From positions 1-64,000 of the forward strand of contig NZ_JBKBHT010000010.1 in assembly GCF_046297595.1 (NCBI RefSeq): a stretch of DNA of 64,000 nt, in the 5' to 3' direction. Source of the stretch: Ferrovibrio sp046297595. Its GTDB lineage: Bacteria > Pseudomonadota > Alphaproteobacteria > Ferrovibrionales > Ferrovibrionaceae. The notes below the pieces were generated by a model. It saw nothing but the letters and a program-made list of their open reading frames with translations. It was not told where the DNA came from and ran no database searches. Position 1 is the stretch's first letter. Every line of letters begins with the position of its first letter. Positions 16,297 to 24,545 of this stretch are shown here, in pieces. A program made the translations under genes and the position numbers.

Positions 16297-17621
16297 GCGC
16301 CGGCGGCGACAATCTTTTCGCAGCCGCCGGCCTGGAAACGGTGCCGGCCGGCCCGCTTGCCGATAGGTTGCGGCCGAAAAGCCTGGATGAGATCATCGGT
16401 CAGGATCATCTGCTGAAAGGCGAGGGACCATTGGCCCGCATGGTGCAGGCCAAGAAACTGGCCAGCCTGATCCTCTGGGGGCCGCCGGGCACCGGCAAGA
16501 CCTCGATTGCCCGCCTGCTGGCTGACGCCACCGGCCTGGTCTTCGCGCCGCTTTCGGCGGTGTTCTCCGGTGTGGCCGACCTGCGCAAGGTGTTCGACGA
16601 GGCGCGCAAGCGCCGCGCCACGGGGCAGACGACACTGCTGTTCGTGGATGAAATCCACCGCTTCAACCGGGCGCAACAGGACGGCTTCCTGCCTTATGTC
16701 GAGGACGGCACCGTGGTGCTGGTTGGCGCGACCACGGAGAACCCGAGCTTCGCACTGAATTCCGCGCTGCTGTCGCGCGCCTCCGTCGTGGTGTTGCACC
16801 GCCTGGACGATGCGGCCCTTGAGGCATTGCTGCAGCGGGCGGAAGCGATCGAGAACCGGGCATTGCCGCTTGATCAGGATGCCCGCGCTGCCCTGCGCGC
16901 CATGGCCGATGGCGATGGCCGCTATCTGCTCAACATGGCCGAGCAGATTTACACCCTGCCGGCCGGGACTGTTCCGCTGGATCCCGAGCGGCTGGCCGAG
17001 ACCCTGCAGAAGCGGGCGCCGCTTTACGACAAGACCCAGGACGAGCATTACAACCTGATCTCCGCCCTGCACAAATCCATGCGCGGATCCGATGTCGATG
17101 CCGCGCTGTACTGGATGGCGCGCATGCTGGTCGGCGGGGAAGACCCGTTATACATCTGCCGCCGCATCGTGCGTTTCGCGGCAGAGGATGTGGGGATGGC
17201 CGACCCGAATGCCCTGCTGCAGGCGCTGGCGGCCAAGGAGATGTATGATTTCCTCGGTTCGCCGGAAGGTGAACTCGGCCTGGTGCAGGCGGTGATCTAC
17301 CTGGCGACTGCGCCGAAATCCAATGCCGCCTACAAGGCCGAAAGCAGGGCAAAGCGCGCTGCTCGCGAACATGGCTCGCTGATGCCGCCGATGCATATCC
17401 TGAACGCGCCGACCAAGATGATGAAGGAACTTGGCTTCAGCAGCGGTTACGCCTATGACCACGACGCCGAGGGAGGCTTCTCGGGCCAGAACTACTTCCC
17501 TGAAGGGATGGAGCGCCAGGCTTTCTACCGTCCGGTCGAACGCGGCTTCGAGCGCGAGATTCTGAAGCGGCTCGATTACTGGCAGAAGCTGCGCGCTAAG
17601 CGTCAGGCTGATGATAAATAG
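16293..17621 (+). CDS. rarA: Replication-associated recombination protein A (RarA/MgsA AAA ATPase)
   Basis: 442 residues from the ATG at 16293, which overlaps the htrA stop (ATGA). The Walker A motif GPPGTGKTS begins near residue 63 and the Walker B motif VDEIHRFN near 117-124. The N-terminal PLADRLRPKSLDEIIGQDHL is typical of the RarA/WRNIP1 family, which acts at stalled replication forks. The C-terminal MgsA region includes YDHDAEGGFSGQNYFPEGM. The htrA-rarA pairing is common in alphaproteobacteria. Confidence 0.95.
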   Translation: MSAGGDNLFAAAGLETVPAGPLADRLRPKSLDEIIGQDHLLKGEGPLARMVQAKKLASLILWGPPGTGKTSIARLLADATGLVFAPLSAVFSGVADLRKVFDEARKRRATGQTTLLFVDEIHRFNRAQQDGFLPYVEDGTVVLVGATTENPSFALNSALLSRASVVVLHRLDDAALEALLQRAEAIENRALPLDQDARAALRAMADGDGRYLLNMAEQIYTLPAGTVPLDPERLAETLQKRAPLYDKTQDEHYNLISALHKSMRGSDVDAALYWMARMLVGGEDPLYICRRIVRFAAEDVGMADPNALLQALAAKEMYDFLGSPEGELGLVQAVIYLATAPKSNAAYKAESRAKRAAREHGSLMPPMHILNAPTKMMKELGFSSGYAYDHDAEGGFSGQNYFPEGMERQAFYRPVERGFEREILKRLDYWQKLRAKRQADDK

Positions 17622-17685
17622 GCGGAAATCCGCCAATATAAACGTTAACCAAGCCGCCCCTGCTGTGCCGCCGCGCTAATTCCTA

Positions 17686-17691
17686 TATAAT
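17686..17691 (+). promoter_or_regulatory. Perfect -10 box before the small membrane protein gene
   Basis: TATAAT at 17686-17691, nine bases before the ATG at 17701, in an A/T-rich patch. No convincing -35 element and no Shine-Dalgarno sequence are visible, which suggests a leaderless or nearly leaderless transcript. Confidence 0.4.
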
Positions 17692-17700
17692 GTAAAAATA

Positions 17701-18102
17701 ATGGCATCTCGACGCGAAAGCTTGGTGGAGCGGTTTTCTGTGCTGCAGCGGTTCAGCATCCTTGGTGGACTGGCTCTCGCCCTTCTGATTGTGGCGGGCC
17801 TCTACACCTATATGATCGGACCCGGCCGCGAGAAGCCGTTCTATACGCCAGGCAACATCCCAAGCCGCGAGGATTGCTTCTATCGCAAGCTCGCACAGTT
17901 CCAGAATGTCACCCGCCAGATCATCTTCCAGGTGGCGCAGGATTGTGAACTTGAGGTGCAGTCGCTGGAAGGCCACGAGCAGATGCGGCAGGAATGGATC
18001 GACCGTCAGGCCCAGAAAGCCCGCGAGCGTGCCGCGCAGCCCCTCGAAGCGGCGCCAGAAGAGCCTAAAGAGCTTGACCGCGTGCGCCGCGTGTGGCGGT
18101 AA
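17701..18102 (+). CDS. Small single-pass membrane protein, unknown function
   Basis: 133 residues. One transmembrane helix is predicted at about residues 18-38 (FSILGGLALALLIVAGLYTY). A soluble part with two Cys (CFYRKLAQFQNVTRQ and QDCELEVQSL) and a charged, probably helical tail rich in Glu, Arg and Ala follow. No family was recognised. It sits where many alphaproteobacteria carry crcB between rarA and the pseudouridine synthase, but it is not CrcB, which has four membrane segments. No ribosome-binding site is seen. Confidence 0.7.
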   Translation: MASRRESLVERFSVLQRFSILGGLALALLIVAGLYTYMIGPGREKPFYTPGNIPSREDCFYRKLAQFQNVTRQIIFQVAQDCELEVQSLEGHEQMRQEWIDRQAQKARERAAQPLEAAPEEPKELDRVRRVWR

Positions 18103-18142
18103 GTATTTCGTTTCCTGATTTTTCCTCTTTTCGAGTAGCACC

Positions 18143-19126
18143 ATGTCCCAGGTTTCCACCCGCACCGTCAGCGACGGCGAGGCAGATCTTCGCCTCGACC
18201 GCTGGTTCAAGCGTCATTATCCATGGCTTGGCCATGCCAAGCTGGAAAAGCTACTGCGCACGGGGCAGGTCAGGGTCGATGGCGGCCGCGCCAAGGCATC
18301 CACGCGGCTGGAGGCCGGGCAGGCGATCCGGATTCCGCCGCTGGGCGAACCGCCCAAGGATGACGATAAGCCGCGTGAACCCAGGCCGGCCAAGGCCAGC
18401 CCGGAACGCATCGCCGAACTGGAAGCCGCCATCCTGCACCGCGATGATTCCGTGCTTGTGATCAACAAGCCGCCTGGCCTTGCCACCCAGGGCGGCACCG
18501 GGCAGAGCGAGCATCTGGACGGCCTGCTGGGATATCTGAAATTCGGCGCGGCCGAGCGTCCGCGCCTGGTGCATCGCCTCGACAAGGACACGTCCGGCGT
18601 GTTGCTGCTGGCGCGCACGGCATCGGCGGCGGCGAAACTGGCCAATGCACTCAAGACGCGGGAAGCGCATAAGCTCTACTGGGCGCTGGTGATGGGTGTA
18701 CCCGAGCATCGCCAGGGCAAAATCCAGCTCGCGCTGTCGAAGCTGCCCGGTGCCGCCGGCGAACGCATGGTGGCTGACGAAGATGACGGCAAGAACGCAG
18801 TCACGCTCTATCGCACCGTCGATACAGCCGGCCGACGGGCCGCATGGCTGGCGATGGCGCCTCTGACCGGCCGTACACACCAGCTCCGCGTCCATGCCGC
18901 AGCCATGGGTACGCCGATCGTCGGCGATGGCAAATACGGTGGCGCCGAGGCCTATCTGACCGGTGGCGTCAGCCGCAAGCTGCATCTGCATGCGCGCGCC
19001 ATCCGGCTGCCGCATCCCGATGGCGGCTTCCTGCAGGTGCGTGCGCCGCTGCCGCAGCATATGCAGGCGACCTGGGATTTCCTGGGGCTTGAGATCGACA
19101 AAGAGGCGGATGAATGGCTGGAATAG
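18143..19126 (+). CDS. RluA-family 23S rRNA pseudouridine synthase (RluC/RluD type)
   Basis: 327 residues. An N-terminal S4 RNA-binding domain covers about residues 14-70 (LRLDRWFKRHYPWLGHAKLE). The catalytic domain has the motif HRLDKDTSG with Asp147 as nucleophile, and the conserved LTGRTHQLRVHAA. The enzyme isomerises specific uridines of 23S rRNA to pseudouridine. Similarity alone does not settle RluC versus RluD, though the Lys/Pro linker after S4 is more RluC-like. It overlaps the next gene by 13 bases. Confidence 0.92.
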   Translation: MSQVSTRTVSDGEADLRLDRWFKRHYPWLGHAKLEKLLRTGQVRVDGGRAKASTRLEAGQAIRIPPLGEPPKDDDKPREPRPAKASPERIAELEAAILHRDDSVLVINKPPGLATQGGTGQSEHLDGLLGYLKFGAAERPRLVHRLDKDTSGVLLLARTASAAAKLANALKTREAHKLYWALVMGVPEHRQGKIQLALSKLPGAAGERMVADEDDGKNAVTLYRTVDTAGRRAAWLAMAPLTGRTHQLRVHAAAMGTPIVGDGKYGGAEAYLTGGVSRKLHLHARAIRLPHPDGGFLQVRAPLPQHMQATWDFLGLEIDKEADEWLE

Positions 19127-20436
19127 GGCCATTGTTGCCCGAGGGCCTGCGCAACCGGGCCCATCCTCTGCGGCCCGCGCTGGCCGGAGAGGTCCATGCA
19201 CGGCCGCCACTGCCGCTGGCCGCGCCGGCGCGGGTTCTGCATCTCGGCCTTCTGCTCGATGCCGGCGAGGGGACTGCCGAGCACGAGCAACTGGTCGCGT
19301 TGTGCCGGCATGCCGGGCAGGACGAGCCGTCGCGCGGCGCGAAGCATGTGGCAATCCCGCTCAGTGCCGATGCCCACCTGATCTGGGAAAAACGCACCGA
19401 GTTCTCGACCTACACCCTTTACCTGCGCCGCCAGGCCGGTGCCGCGCTGGATGACAGGGCTGTGGCCCTGCCGCTGCCGCCGGGCTGGCTGGATACGCTG
19501 CCCGGCAAGCTCATGGTCAGCGCCGATGTGACTCTGCTGGCATCTCATGAACCCGAACCGGACGAAGCGCTGCTGCAACGCCTGTTCGATGGCCCGACCC
19601 TGGTGGCCAGCCACATTGCCAGCAACCACGCTACGGTCTGGACGGACTTCTTCCTCGGTGCCGACGATACCGTGCGCTTCCTGGTGCATGATCGTGGCCT
19701 GAGCGATGCCCAGCGCGGTCGCGCAGTGATGCGCCTGCTGGAAATCGAGACCTATCGCATGATGGCCCTGCTGGCCCTGCCGCTGGCCCAGCAGGTGGCG
19801 CCGCGCATCACCCAGCTTGAACATGGCCTGGCCGCCTTGGCCGGACGCATGGTCGACGTCGCCCATGAAAGCGAACAGACGCTGCTGCGCGAGATCGCCG
19901 GCCTAGCTGCCGAGGTCGAAACGCTGGCGGTGGAGACACCGTATCGCTTCGGTGCCGCACGAGCCTATCATGCCCTGGTCGAGCGCCGCATCGCCGAGTT
20001 GCGCGAGGCCCGCATCGAAGGGTTGCCGACCATCGGTGAGTTCATGGAGCGCCGCCTGTCGCCGGCCATGCGGACCTGCATCACCATGGCCGAACGCATC
20101 GAGGGCCTGTCGCGCCGTGCCACCCGCATGGCCAATCTGCTGCGCACCCGTGTCGACGTTTCGTTGGAGCGGCAGAATGTCGAGTTGCTCGATGCGATGA
20201 ACCGGCGCTCGCACATGCAACTGCGTCTGCAGGAAACCGTTGAGGGGCTGTCGGTTGCCGCGATCACCTATTATTTCGTCGGGCTGGTCGGTTATGGCGC
20301 CCAGGCGCTGCATGCCATGGGACTGCCAGTGAACAAGGAAATCTCCATCGGCATCGCCATCCCCATCGTGGCGGGTGTGGTCTGGTGGGGACTGCGGCGC
20401 TTTCGCCGATCACTACAGAAAGACGGCCTGCACTAG
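19114..20436 (+). CDS. DUF3422 family membrane-anchored protein
   Basis: 440 residues. The N-terminal segment with EVHARPPLPLAAPARVLHL and the later IWEKRTEFSTYTLYLRR match the uncharacterised DUF3422 family. Two C-terminal transmembrane helices (about 380-400 and 410-430) end in a basic tail RRFRRSL. The middle is largely helical. The function is unknown. The start lies within the end of the pseudouridine synthase gene (13-base overlap), and its stop overlaps the convergent lysR gene by four bases. Confidence 0.85.
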   Translation: MAGIGPLLPEGLRNRAHPLRPALAGEVHARPPLPLAAPARVLHLGLLLDAGEGTAEHEQLVALCRHAGQDEPSRGAKHVAIPLSADAHLIWEKRTEFSTYTLYLRRQAGAALDDRAVALPLPPGWLDTLPGKLMVSADVTLLASHEPEPDEALLQRLFDGPTLVASHIASNHATVWTDFFLGADDTVRFLVHDRGLSDAQRGRAVMRLLEIETYRMMALLALPLAQQVAPRITQLEHGLAALAGRMVDVAHESEQTLLREIAGLAAEVETLAVETPYRFGAARAYHALVERRIAELREARIEGLPTIGEFMERRLSPAMRTCITMAERIEGLSRRATRMANLLRTRVDVSLERQNVELLDAMNRRSHMQLRLQETVEGLSVAAITYYFVGLVGYGAQALHAMGLPVNKEISIGIAIPIVAGVVWWGLRRFRRSLQKDGLH

Positions 20437-21305
20437 GCCGGCTGGCGAAGCAGCGCGCGGACCGCAGTGCCCAGGAAATCCGCTACGACCCGCACCCGTG
20501 GCGTCTTACGCAGGTCGCGATGCAGCACCAGCCATAATTCGCGCGTTACAGGCGGCCGTCCGGGTTCGGCGGCAAGGTCGGTGAATTGCCGGCCGATGAA
20601 TTCCGGCAGCAGGATGCCGCAGGCGCCGGCCCGGGCGGCGGACAGCAGCGGCAGCATGCTGTTGCTGCGGATCACCGGGTCTAGGGCCTTCTGTTTCGTC
20701 AGCCACTTCGTTTCCGGCAAATCGGCCAGGCTTTCATCGAAGGCGGCAACGGCGGTGCTGTTGGCGGCAAGGGGGTTGCGATATAGCCGGTAAGGCACGC
20801 TGCCGAGCCGGCTGGCATATAGCTCGCCGCTCTGTGGTCGTGCCCAGCGGATCGCGATATCGGCCTCGCGCCGGGCGAGGCTGAGCGAGCGGTGCTCGAC
20901 GGCGATTTCGATCTGCAGATCGGGCCAGCGTTGTCGCAGGATGGCCAGTTGCGGCGCGATGCAATGGCTGGCGATGCCCTCGGTGCAGGTGACGCGCACA
21001 TTGCCCTCGACCCGTTGCCCGCGCCCCGCATCGACCATGCGGCCCAGGCGCAACAGCGGCGCCTCCACCTGTGCGGCGGCCTGCAGAACGGGCAGGGCTT
21101 GGGCCGTGGGGCGGTATCCCCGGGCCCGGCGTTCGAACAGCAGGATACCCAGCTTGGCCTCCAATGCGGCAATACGCCGGGCTACCGTGGCGTGGTTCAC
21201 CTTCAGCACACGGGCGGTGGCCGACAGGCTGCCATGACGCGCCAATGCCAGGGCGTAGCGCAGGTCGTTCCAGTCGATCTCATCTGTGCGTTTTTGAACA
21301 GGCAT
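20433..21305 (-). CDS. LysR-family transcriptional regulator
   Basis: 290 residues. The winged HTH covers about residues 10-70, with WNDLRYALALARHGSLSATA and NHATVARRIAALEAKLG. The rest is the effector-binding domain. It is divergent from an isochorismatase-like hydrolase gene 97 bases away, its likely target. The start region contains the palindrome ATTGCGCAAT, which could be part of an autoregulatory site. The inducer is unknown. Confidence 0.93.
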   Translation of the reverse strand: MPVQKRTDEIDWNDLRYALALARHGSLSATARVLKVNHATVARRIAALEAKLGILLFERRARGYRPTAQALPVLQAAAQVEAPLLRLGRMVDAGRGQRVEGNVRVTCTEGIASHCIAPQLAILRQRWPDLQIEIAVEHRSLSLARREADIAIRWARPQSGELYASRLGSVPYRLYRNPLAANSTAVAAFDESLADLPETKWLTKQKALDPVIRSNSMLPLLSAARAGACGILLPEFIGRQFTDLAAEPGRPPVTRELWLVLHRDLRKTPRVRVVADFLGTAVRALLRQPA

Positions 21306-21402
21306 TGCGCAATCTTACGGAATTCGCACAGAGGCGGCCAGCCGCTAAATCAGGGCATGGCCACGCAGCCGATGCGCGGCCGGTAGCATAAGGACCCAGA
21401 TC

Positions 21403-22023
21403 ATGACCCGTCCCAAGACTTTGCTGGAGATGGCCGGCGTCGCCGGCCAGCCGATCCTGTGGCAGAACGCGACCCTGCTGCTGATCGACCACCAGGTGGA
21501 ATACACCGCTACGGGCGGCCTGCCGCTGACCGGCATCGATGCTGCTGTGGCTGAAATCGGCCGCCTGCTGGCTGCGGCCCGGGCTGCCGGGGCTCCCGTG
21601 GTGCATGTGCGGCATCATGGCCGTCCGGGCGGAGCATTGTTCAACCCGGAAAGCCCGAAGGCAGATTTCATTTCAGCGATCCGGCCGCTGGAAAACGAGG
21701 CGGTAGTGACCAAGGGGCTGCCGAATTCCTTTGCCAATACCGATCTGGACAGCGTGCTGCGTGGTCTGGGCCGCAAGGAACTAATCATCGCCGGCTTCCA
21801 GAGCCATATGTGCGTCAGTGCCACGGCGCGCAGCGCGCTGGATCACGGCTATCGTGGGGTCGTGGTGGCCGAAGCCTGCGCTACCCGCGATCTGCCGGAT
21901 CCGACCGGCAGCGGTGTTGTTTCGGCAACGGAATTGCACCGCGTCAGCATGACGGCGCTGAACGACCGTTTTGCCGTGGTGGTGCGCGACGCCTCGGCTA
22001 TTTCGGCGCGGGCAGCGGCGTAG
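21403..22023 (+). CDS. Isochorismatase-like cysteine hydrolase
   Basis: 206 residues. The Asp-Lys-Cys triad of the family is visible: Asp29 in LLLIDHQVEY, Lys104 in VVTKGLPNSF and Cys137 in GFQSHMCVSATARSA. Members hydrolyse isochorismate, nicotinamide, N-carbamoyl compounds or similar amides; the substrate cannot be told from sequence. The divergent LysR gene suggests inducible expression. Its last 26 bases overlap the end of the convergent lipoprotein gene. Confidence 0.9.
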   Translation: MTRPKTLLEMAGVAGQPILWQNATLLLIDHQVEYTATGGLPLTGIDAAVAEIGRLLAAARAAGAPVVHVRHHGRPGGALFNPESPKADFISAIRPLENEAVVTKGLPNSFANTDLDSVLRGLGRKELIIAGFQSHMCVSATARSALDHGYRGVVVAEACATRDLPDPTGSGVVSATELHRVSMTALNDRFAVVVRDASAISARAAA

Positions 22024-22807
22024 CGTTCACACCGCGACGCGGGGCGGCATCGGCGGGCGGCACCGGCTGAACCGGTCCGCCGGTTTCTGAAGGCCGCTGC
22101 CGCGTGCGCCGGTCGGCCGGTAGGGTTTCCCAGACCGCATTTGCTTCGGCCAGTGTCAGGTTGCGATCGCCTGGCCGGCAGGTGCGGCTGCGATAGAGCA
22201 GGCTGCGGGTGGGAAAGAAGCACCAGGAGGCCTCGGCCAGCTGCGCGCGTTGCAAAAGCTCGGCTTCCTCTGAATTGATCCAGCGGCTGCCGGATGGGCA
22301 GGCCGGTGCCTCGAACACGTTGCCCGTACTGTCGTTGTAGCACAGGGCATAGACGCCATCGCCAACGCGGGCCTCATTGCTGCCATAGGGCGTACCGGAA
22401 TAGGCGCTTGGCCCCGATGGCGGGGTATTGCTCTGCGGCACCGATCCGGCCCTGGCCGGAGCGACGTTGCGCGACGGCGCCGGTGCGATTTCCGGTGCGC
22501 CACGTCCAGCAACCGGCGCACGCGATGTGGTGAACTGCCGCTCGGCCTGTTCCATGCCAATGGCGGCATAGCCCGGTGCGCAGCGGCCGGTCTGACTGGT
22601 ATAAAGCAGGCCGGTTTCACTGTTGAAGCATGGCACACCGCTTGCCGTTGCCGTGACCTCTTCCGCCGAAGTGTTGCGGTTCGGGCGATTGTCGCTGCCG
22701 GCCCAGCTGCGATAGAGGCTGCGATTCAGATCGCGCACGCTGTTTTCCATGCCGCTGCAGGCCATCAGGCCCGCCATCAGCATGAGGATCAGCGCGACGC
22801 GGGTCAT
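21998..22807 (-). CDS. Lipoprotein with three Cys-pair repeats, unknown function
   Basis: 269 residues from the ATG at 22807. A short signal peptide ends in the lipobox LMAC, so Cys17 should be lipidated. The mature part has three related modules, each beginning with Cys plus an aromatic residue and ending Cys-x-[PS]-Gly: Cys60-Cys76, Cys156-Cys170 and Cys196-Cys210. The modules are separated by Pro/Ser/Ala-rich linkers and followed by Glu/Ala-rich helices. Disulfide bonding within each module is inferred. No known family was recognised. It starts four bases after queF ends, so the two are probably co-transcribed. Confidence 0.8.
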   Translation of the reverse strand: MTRVALILMLMAGLMACSGMENSVRDLNRSLYRSWAGSDNRPNRNTSAEEVTATASGVPCFNSETGLLYTSQTGRCAPGYAAIGMEQAERQFTTSRAPVAGRGAPEIAPAPSRNVAPARAGSVPQSNTPPSGPSAYSGTPYGSNEARVGDGVYALCYNDSTGNVFEAPACPSGSRWINSEEAELLQRAQLAEASWCFFPTRSLLYRSRTCRPGDRNLTLAEANAVWETLPADRRTRQRPSETGGPVQPVPPADAAPRRGVNATPLPAPK

Positions 22808-22811
22808 GGAT

Positions 22812-23300
22812 TCAGCCGCGGCCGCGATAGGACGCGACGCCCTGGTCTGGTAGCCAAAGCCCGGCTGGCGGTTTGCCGGTCTGGTAGAACACATCGATGG
22901 GCATGCCGCCGCGCGGATACCAGTAGCCGCCGATGCGCAGCCAGCGCGGTTTCATCGCCTGCACCAGGCGCTTGGCGATACTCACGGTGCAATCCTCATG
23001 AAAGGCGCCGTGGTTGCGGAAGCTGTTGAGGAAGAGCTTCAGCGATTTGGATTCCACGATGCTGCGGTTCGGCACGTAGTCGATCACCAGATGGGCAAAA
23101 TCCGGCTGGCCGGTCATCGGGCACAGGCTGGTGAACTCCGGCTGCACGAAACGGATCAGATAGAGCGTGCCGGGCTGGGGATTGGGCACGGTTTCCAGTT
23201 TCGCTTCATCCGGGCTGCCGGGTTGATCTGCGGCCTGGCCGAGCTGGGTGAGCTGCGGATAATGACGGGTGGACGAGGGGGGGGTCTTGCGCTTTGCCAT
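22812..23300 (-). CDS. queF: NADPH-dependent 7-cyano-7-deazaguanine reductase
   Basis: 162 residues from the ATG at 23300, preferred over an in-frame codon seven residues upstream. The motif FTSLCPMTGQPDFA holds the catalytic Cys60 and Asp67. The QueF signature ESKSLKLFLNSFRNHGAFHE follows. It is the short, unimodular type, which reduces preQ0 to preQ1 in queuosine tRNA modification. No preQ1 riboswitch is visible in the short upstream gap. Codons 6-8 form a C8 run on the coding strand. Confidence 0.96.
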   Translation of the reverse strand: MAKRKTPPSSTRHYPQLTQLGQAADQPGSPDEAKLETVPNPQPGTLYLIRFVQPEFTSLCPMTGQPDFAHLVIDYVPNRSIVESKSLKLFLNSFRNHGAFHEDCTVSIAKRLVQAMKPRWLRIGGYWYPRGGMPIDVFYQTGKPPAGLWLPDQGVASYRGRG

Positions 23301-23395
23301 GGCCCTGTTTTGCCACAACAATACCTTTATTGCATCCCCGTGCCGCCATGATCGGGCTGCCAGCTCTTGGGGTCCGGAATGCCAAGGAGGCCGAT

Positions 23396-23728
23396 ATGAC
23401 GCTTCGCCAGAAACCGTTCATCACCAACTTTGCTGTCGCCGCTTTTGCCGGCGTCCTGTCACTGGGCGTTGGCGCCGCCCAGGCGCAGCAGTCCCAGGCT
23501 CCGGCCCAGCCTGCTGTCCCGGCCCAGCCGGGTGCGAGCGCCACCCCGGCAACTCCCGCTACTCAGGGACAGGCCGGTCAGGCTCGCGCTGACGCGAAGA
23601 AGGCTGAAAAGAAGGCCGACGAGAAAAAGGCCGATGCCAGGAAGGCCGAGAAGAAAGCTGACCAGCAGAAGGCTGACGAAAATAAGGCCGACCGGAAAGC
23701 CAAGGATAGCCGGAAAACCATCAACTGA
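23396..23728 (+). CDS. Small exported Lys/Ala-rich helical protein
   Basis: 110 residues from the ATG at 23396, after a strong AAGGAGG. A signal peptide ends AQA at about residue 30. A Pro/Gln/Ala-rich linker (31-62) is followed by a highly charged repeat of the type KKAEKKADEKKADARKAEKK up to residue 105. This should form one long solvent-exposed helix resembling the rod of TolA or periplasmic coiled coils. The function is unknown. It has its own terminator. Confidence 0.75.
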   Translation: MTLRQKPFITNFAVAAFAGVLSLGVGAAQAQQSQAPAQPAVPAQPGASATPATPATQGQAGQARADAKKAEKKADEKKADARKAEKKADQQKADENKADRKAKDSRKTIN

Positions 23729-23746
23729 GCGCTATGACGGCCTGTG

Positions 23747-23777
23747 AAAGCCCCTGCGACGAGTGGGGCTTTTTTTG
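23747..23777 (+). terminator. Intrinsic terminator after the Lys/Ala-rich protein gene
   Basis: An 8-bp stem AAAGCCCC/GGGGCTTT with a 10-base loop, followed by an uninterrupted T-run, 18 bases after the stop codon. Confidence 0.88.
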
Positions 23778-23837
23778 TCGGTTTTTCGGGCTACGTGTGC
23801 GGTTGAGGGAATTGCCCGGGCATGCGATTTTTTAACG

Positions 23838-24545
23838 ATGGAAAACCCAACCGCTGATTTTGAACCACCCCGACTGGTGATCTTCGACTGCGATGGCACT
23901 CTGGTCGACAGCCAGCACCATATCGTCGCGGCCATGCATTCCGCATTTGGCGCCCATGGTTTGGTTCTGCCCGAGGCCGAACGGGTTCGCCGCACTGTAG
24001 GCCTGCCTCTGGCCACGGCCATTGAAAGTCTGCTGCCGGTGGGCGGACCGAGCCTAGCGGCGGTCGTCGAATCCTACAAACAGGCGGCGATTGCCCAGCG
24101 CTTGGTGCCCGATCACTGCGAACCCTTGTTTCCAGGCTTGGTCGAGACATTGGATCGCCTCGAGACAGCCGGTTTCCTGCTGGGCATTGCTACCGGCAAG
24201 GCACGGCGGGGTCTCGATTTCACCCTGGCAACCCATAACCTCGTCGGTCGTTTTGTTACCCTGCAGACCAACGACGTGGTTGCAGCCGGCAAGCCCGCTC
24301 CCGATATGGTTTTGCAGGCTATGGCCGAAACCGGAGCGGTGCCGGTTTCCACCGTGGTGGTGGGAGACACCACCTACGATATCGAAATGGCCCGCAATGC
24401 GGGGGTTCCGGCCATCGGCGTGGCATGGGGCTATCATGACGAGGATGTGCTTTGGAAAGCCGGGGCATCACATATAATCAATGGCTTCCATGAGCTTCCT
24501 GATCTGGTGAACAAAATGATGGGAGGTGCCATATGCGCGCGTTGA
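23838..24545 (+). CDS. HAD-family phosphatase, phosphoglycolate phosphatase-like
   Basis: 235 residues from the ATG at 23838. HAD motif I is FDCDGTLVDS (nucleophile Asp17, acid Asp19). Motif II lies in GIATGK, motif III in the Lys of AGKPAPDMV and motif IV in VVGDTTYDIEMA. It belongs to subfamily IA. The substrate is unproven; Gph-like activity is the usual annotation. In many alphaproteobacteria this gene lies between the RluA-family synthase and ATP12, as it nearly does here. It overlaps the asmA-like start by 13 bases. Confidence 0.9.
   Translation: MENPTADFEPPRLVIFDCDGTLVDSQHHIVAAMHSAFGAHGLVLPEAERVRRTVGLPLATAIESLLPVGGPSLAAVVESYKQAAIAQRLVPDHCEPLFPGLVETLDRLETAGFLLGIATGKARRGLDFTLATHNLVGRFVTLQTNDVVAAGKPAPDMVLQAMAETGAVPVSTVVVGDTTYDIEMARNAGVPAIGVAWGYHDEDVLWKAGASHIINGFHELPDLVNKMMGGAICAR

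Noticed and set aside
21998..22023. 26-base overlap of isochorismatase and lipoprotein genes as evidence of a frameshift
   Set aside because: Both proteins end normally; convergent tail overlaps also occur elsewhere in this compact window (20,433 and 40,828).
23206..23395. preQ1 riboswitch for queF
   Set aside because: The gap upstream of queF is under 100 bases and holds no recognisable preQ1 aptamer pseudoknot or terminator.
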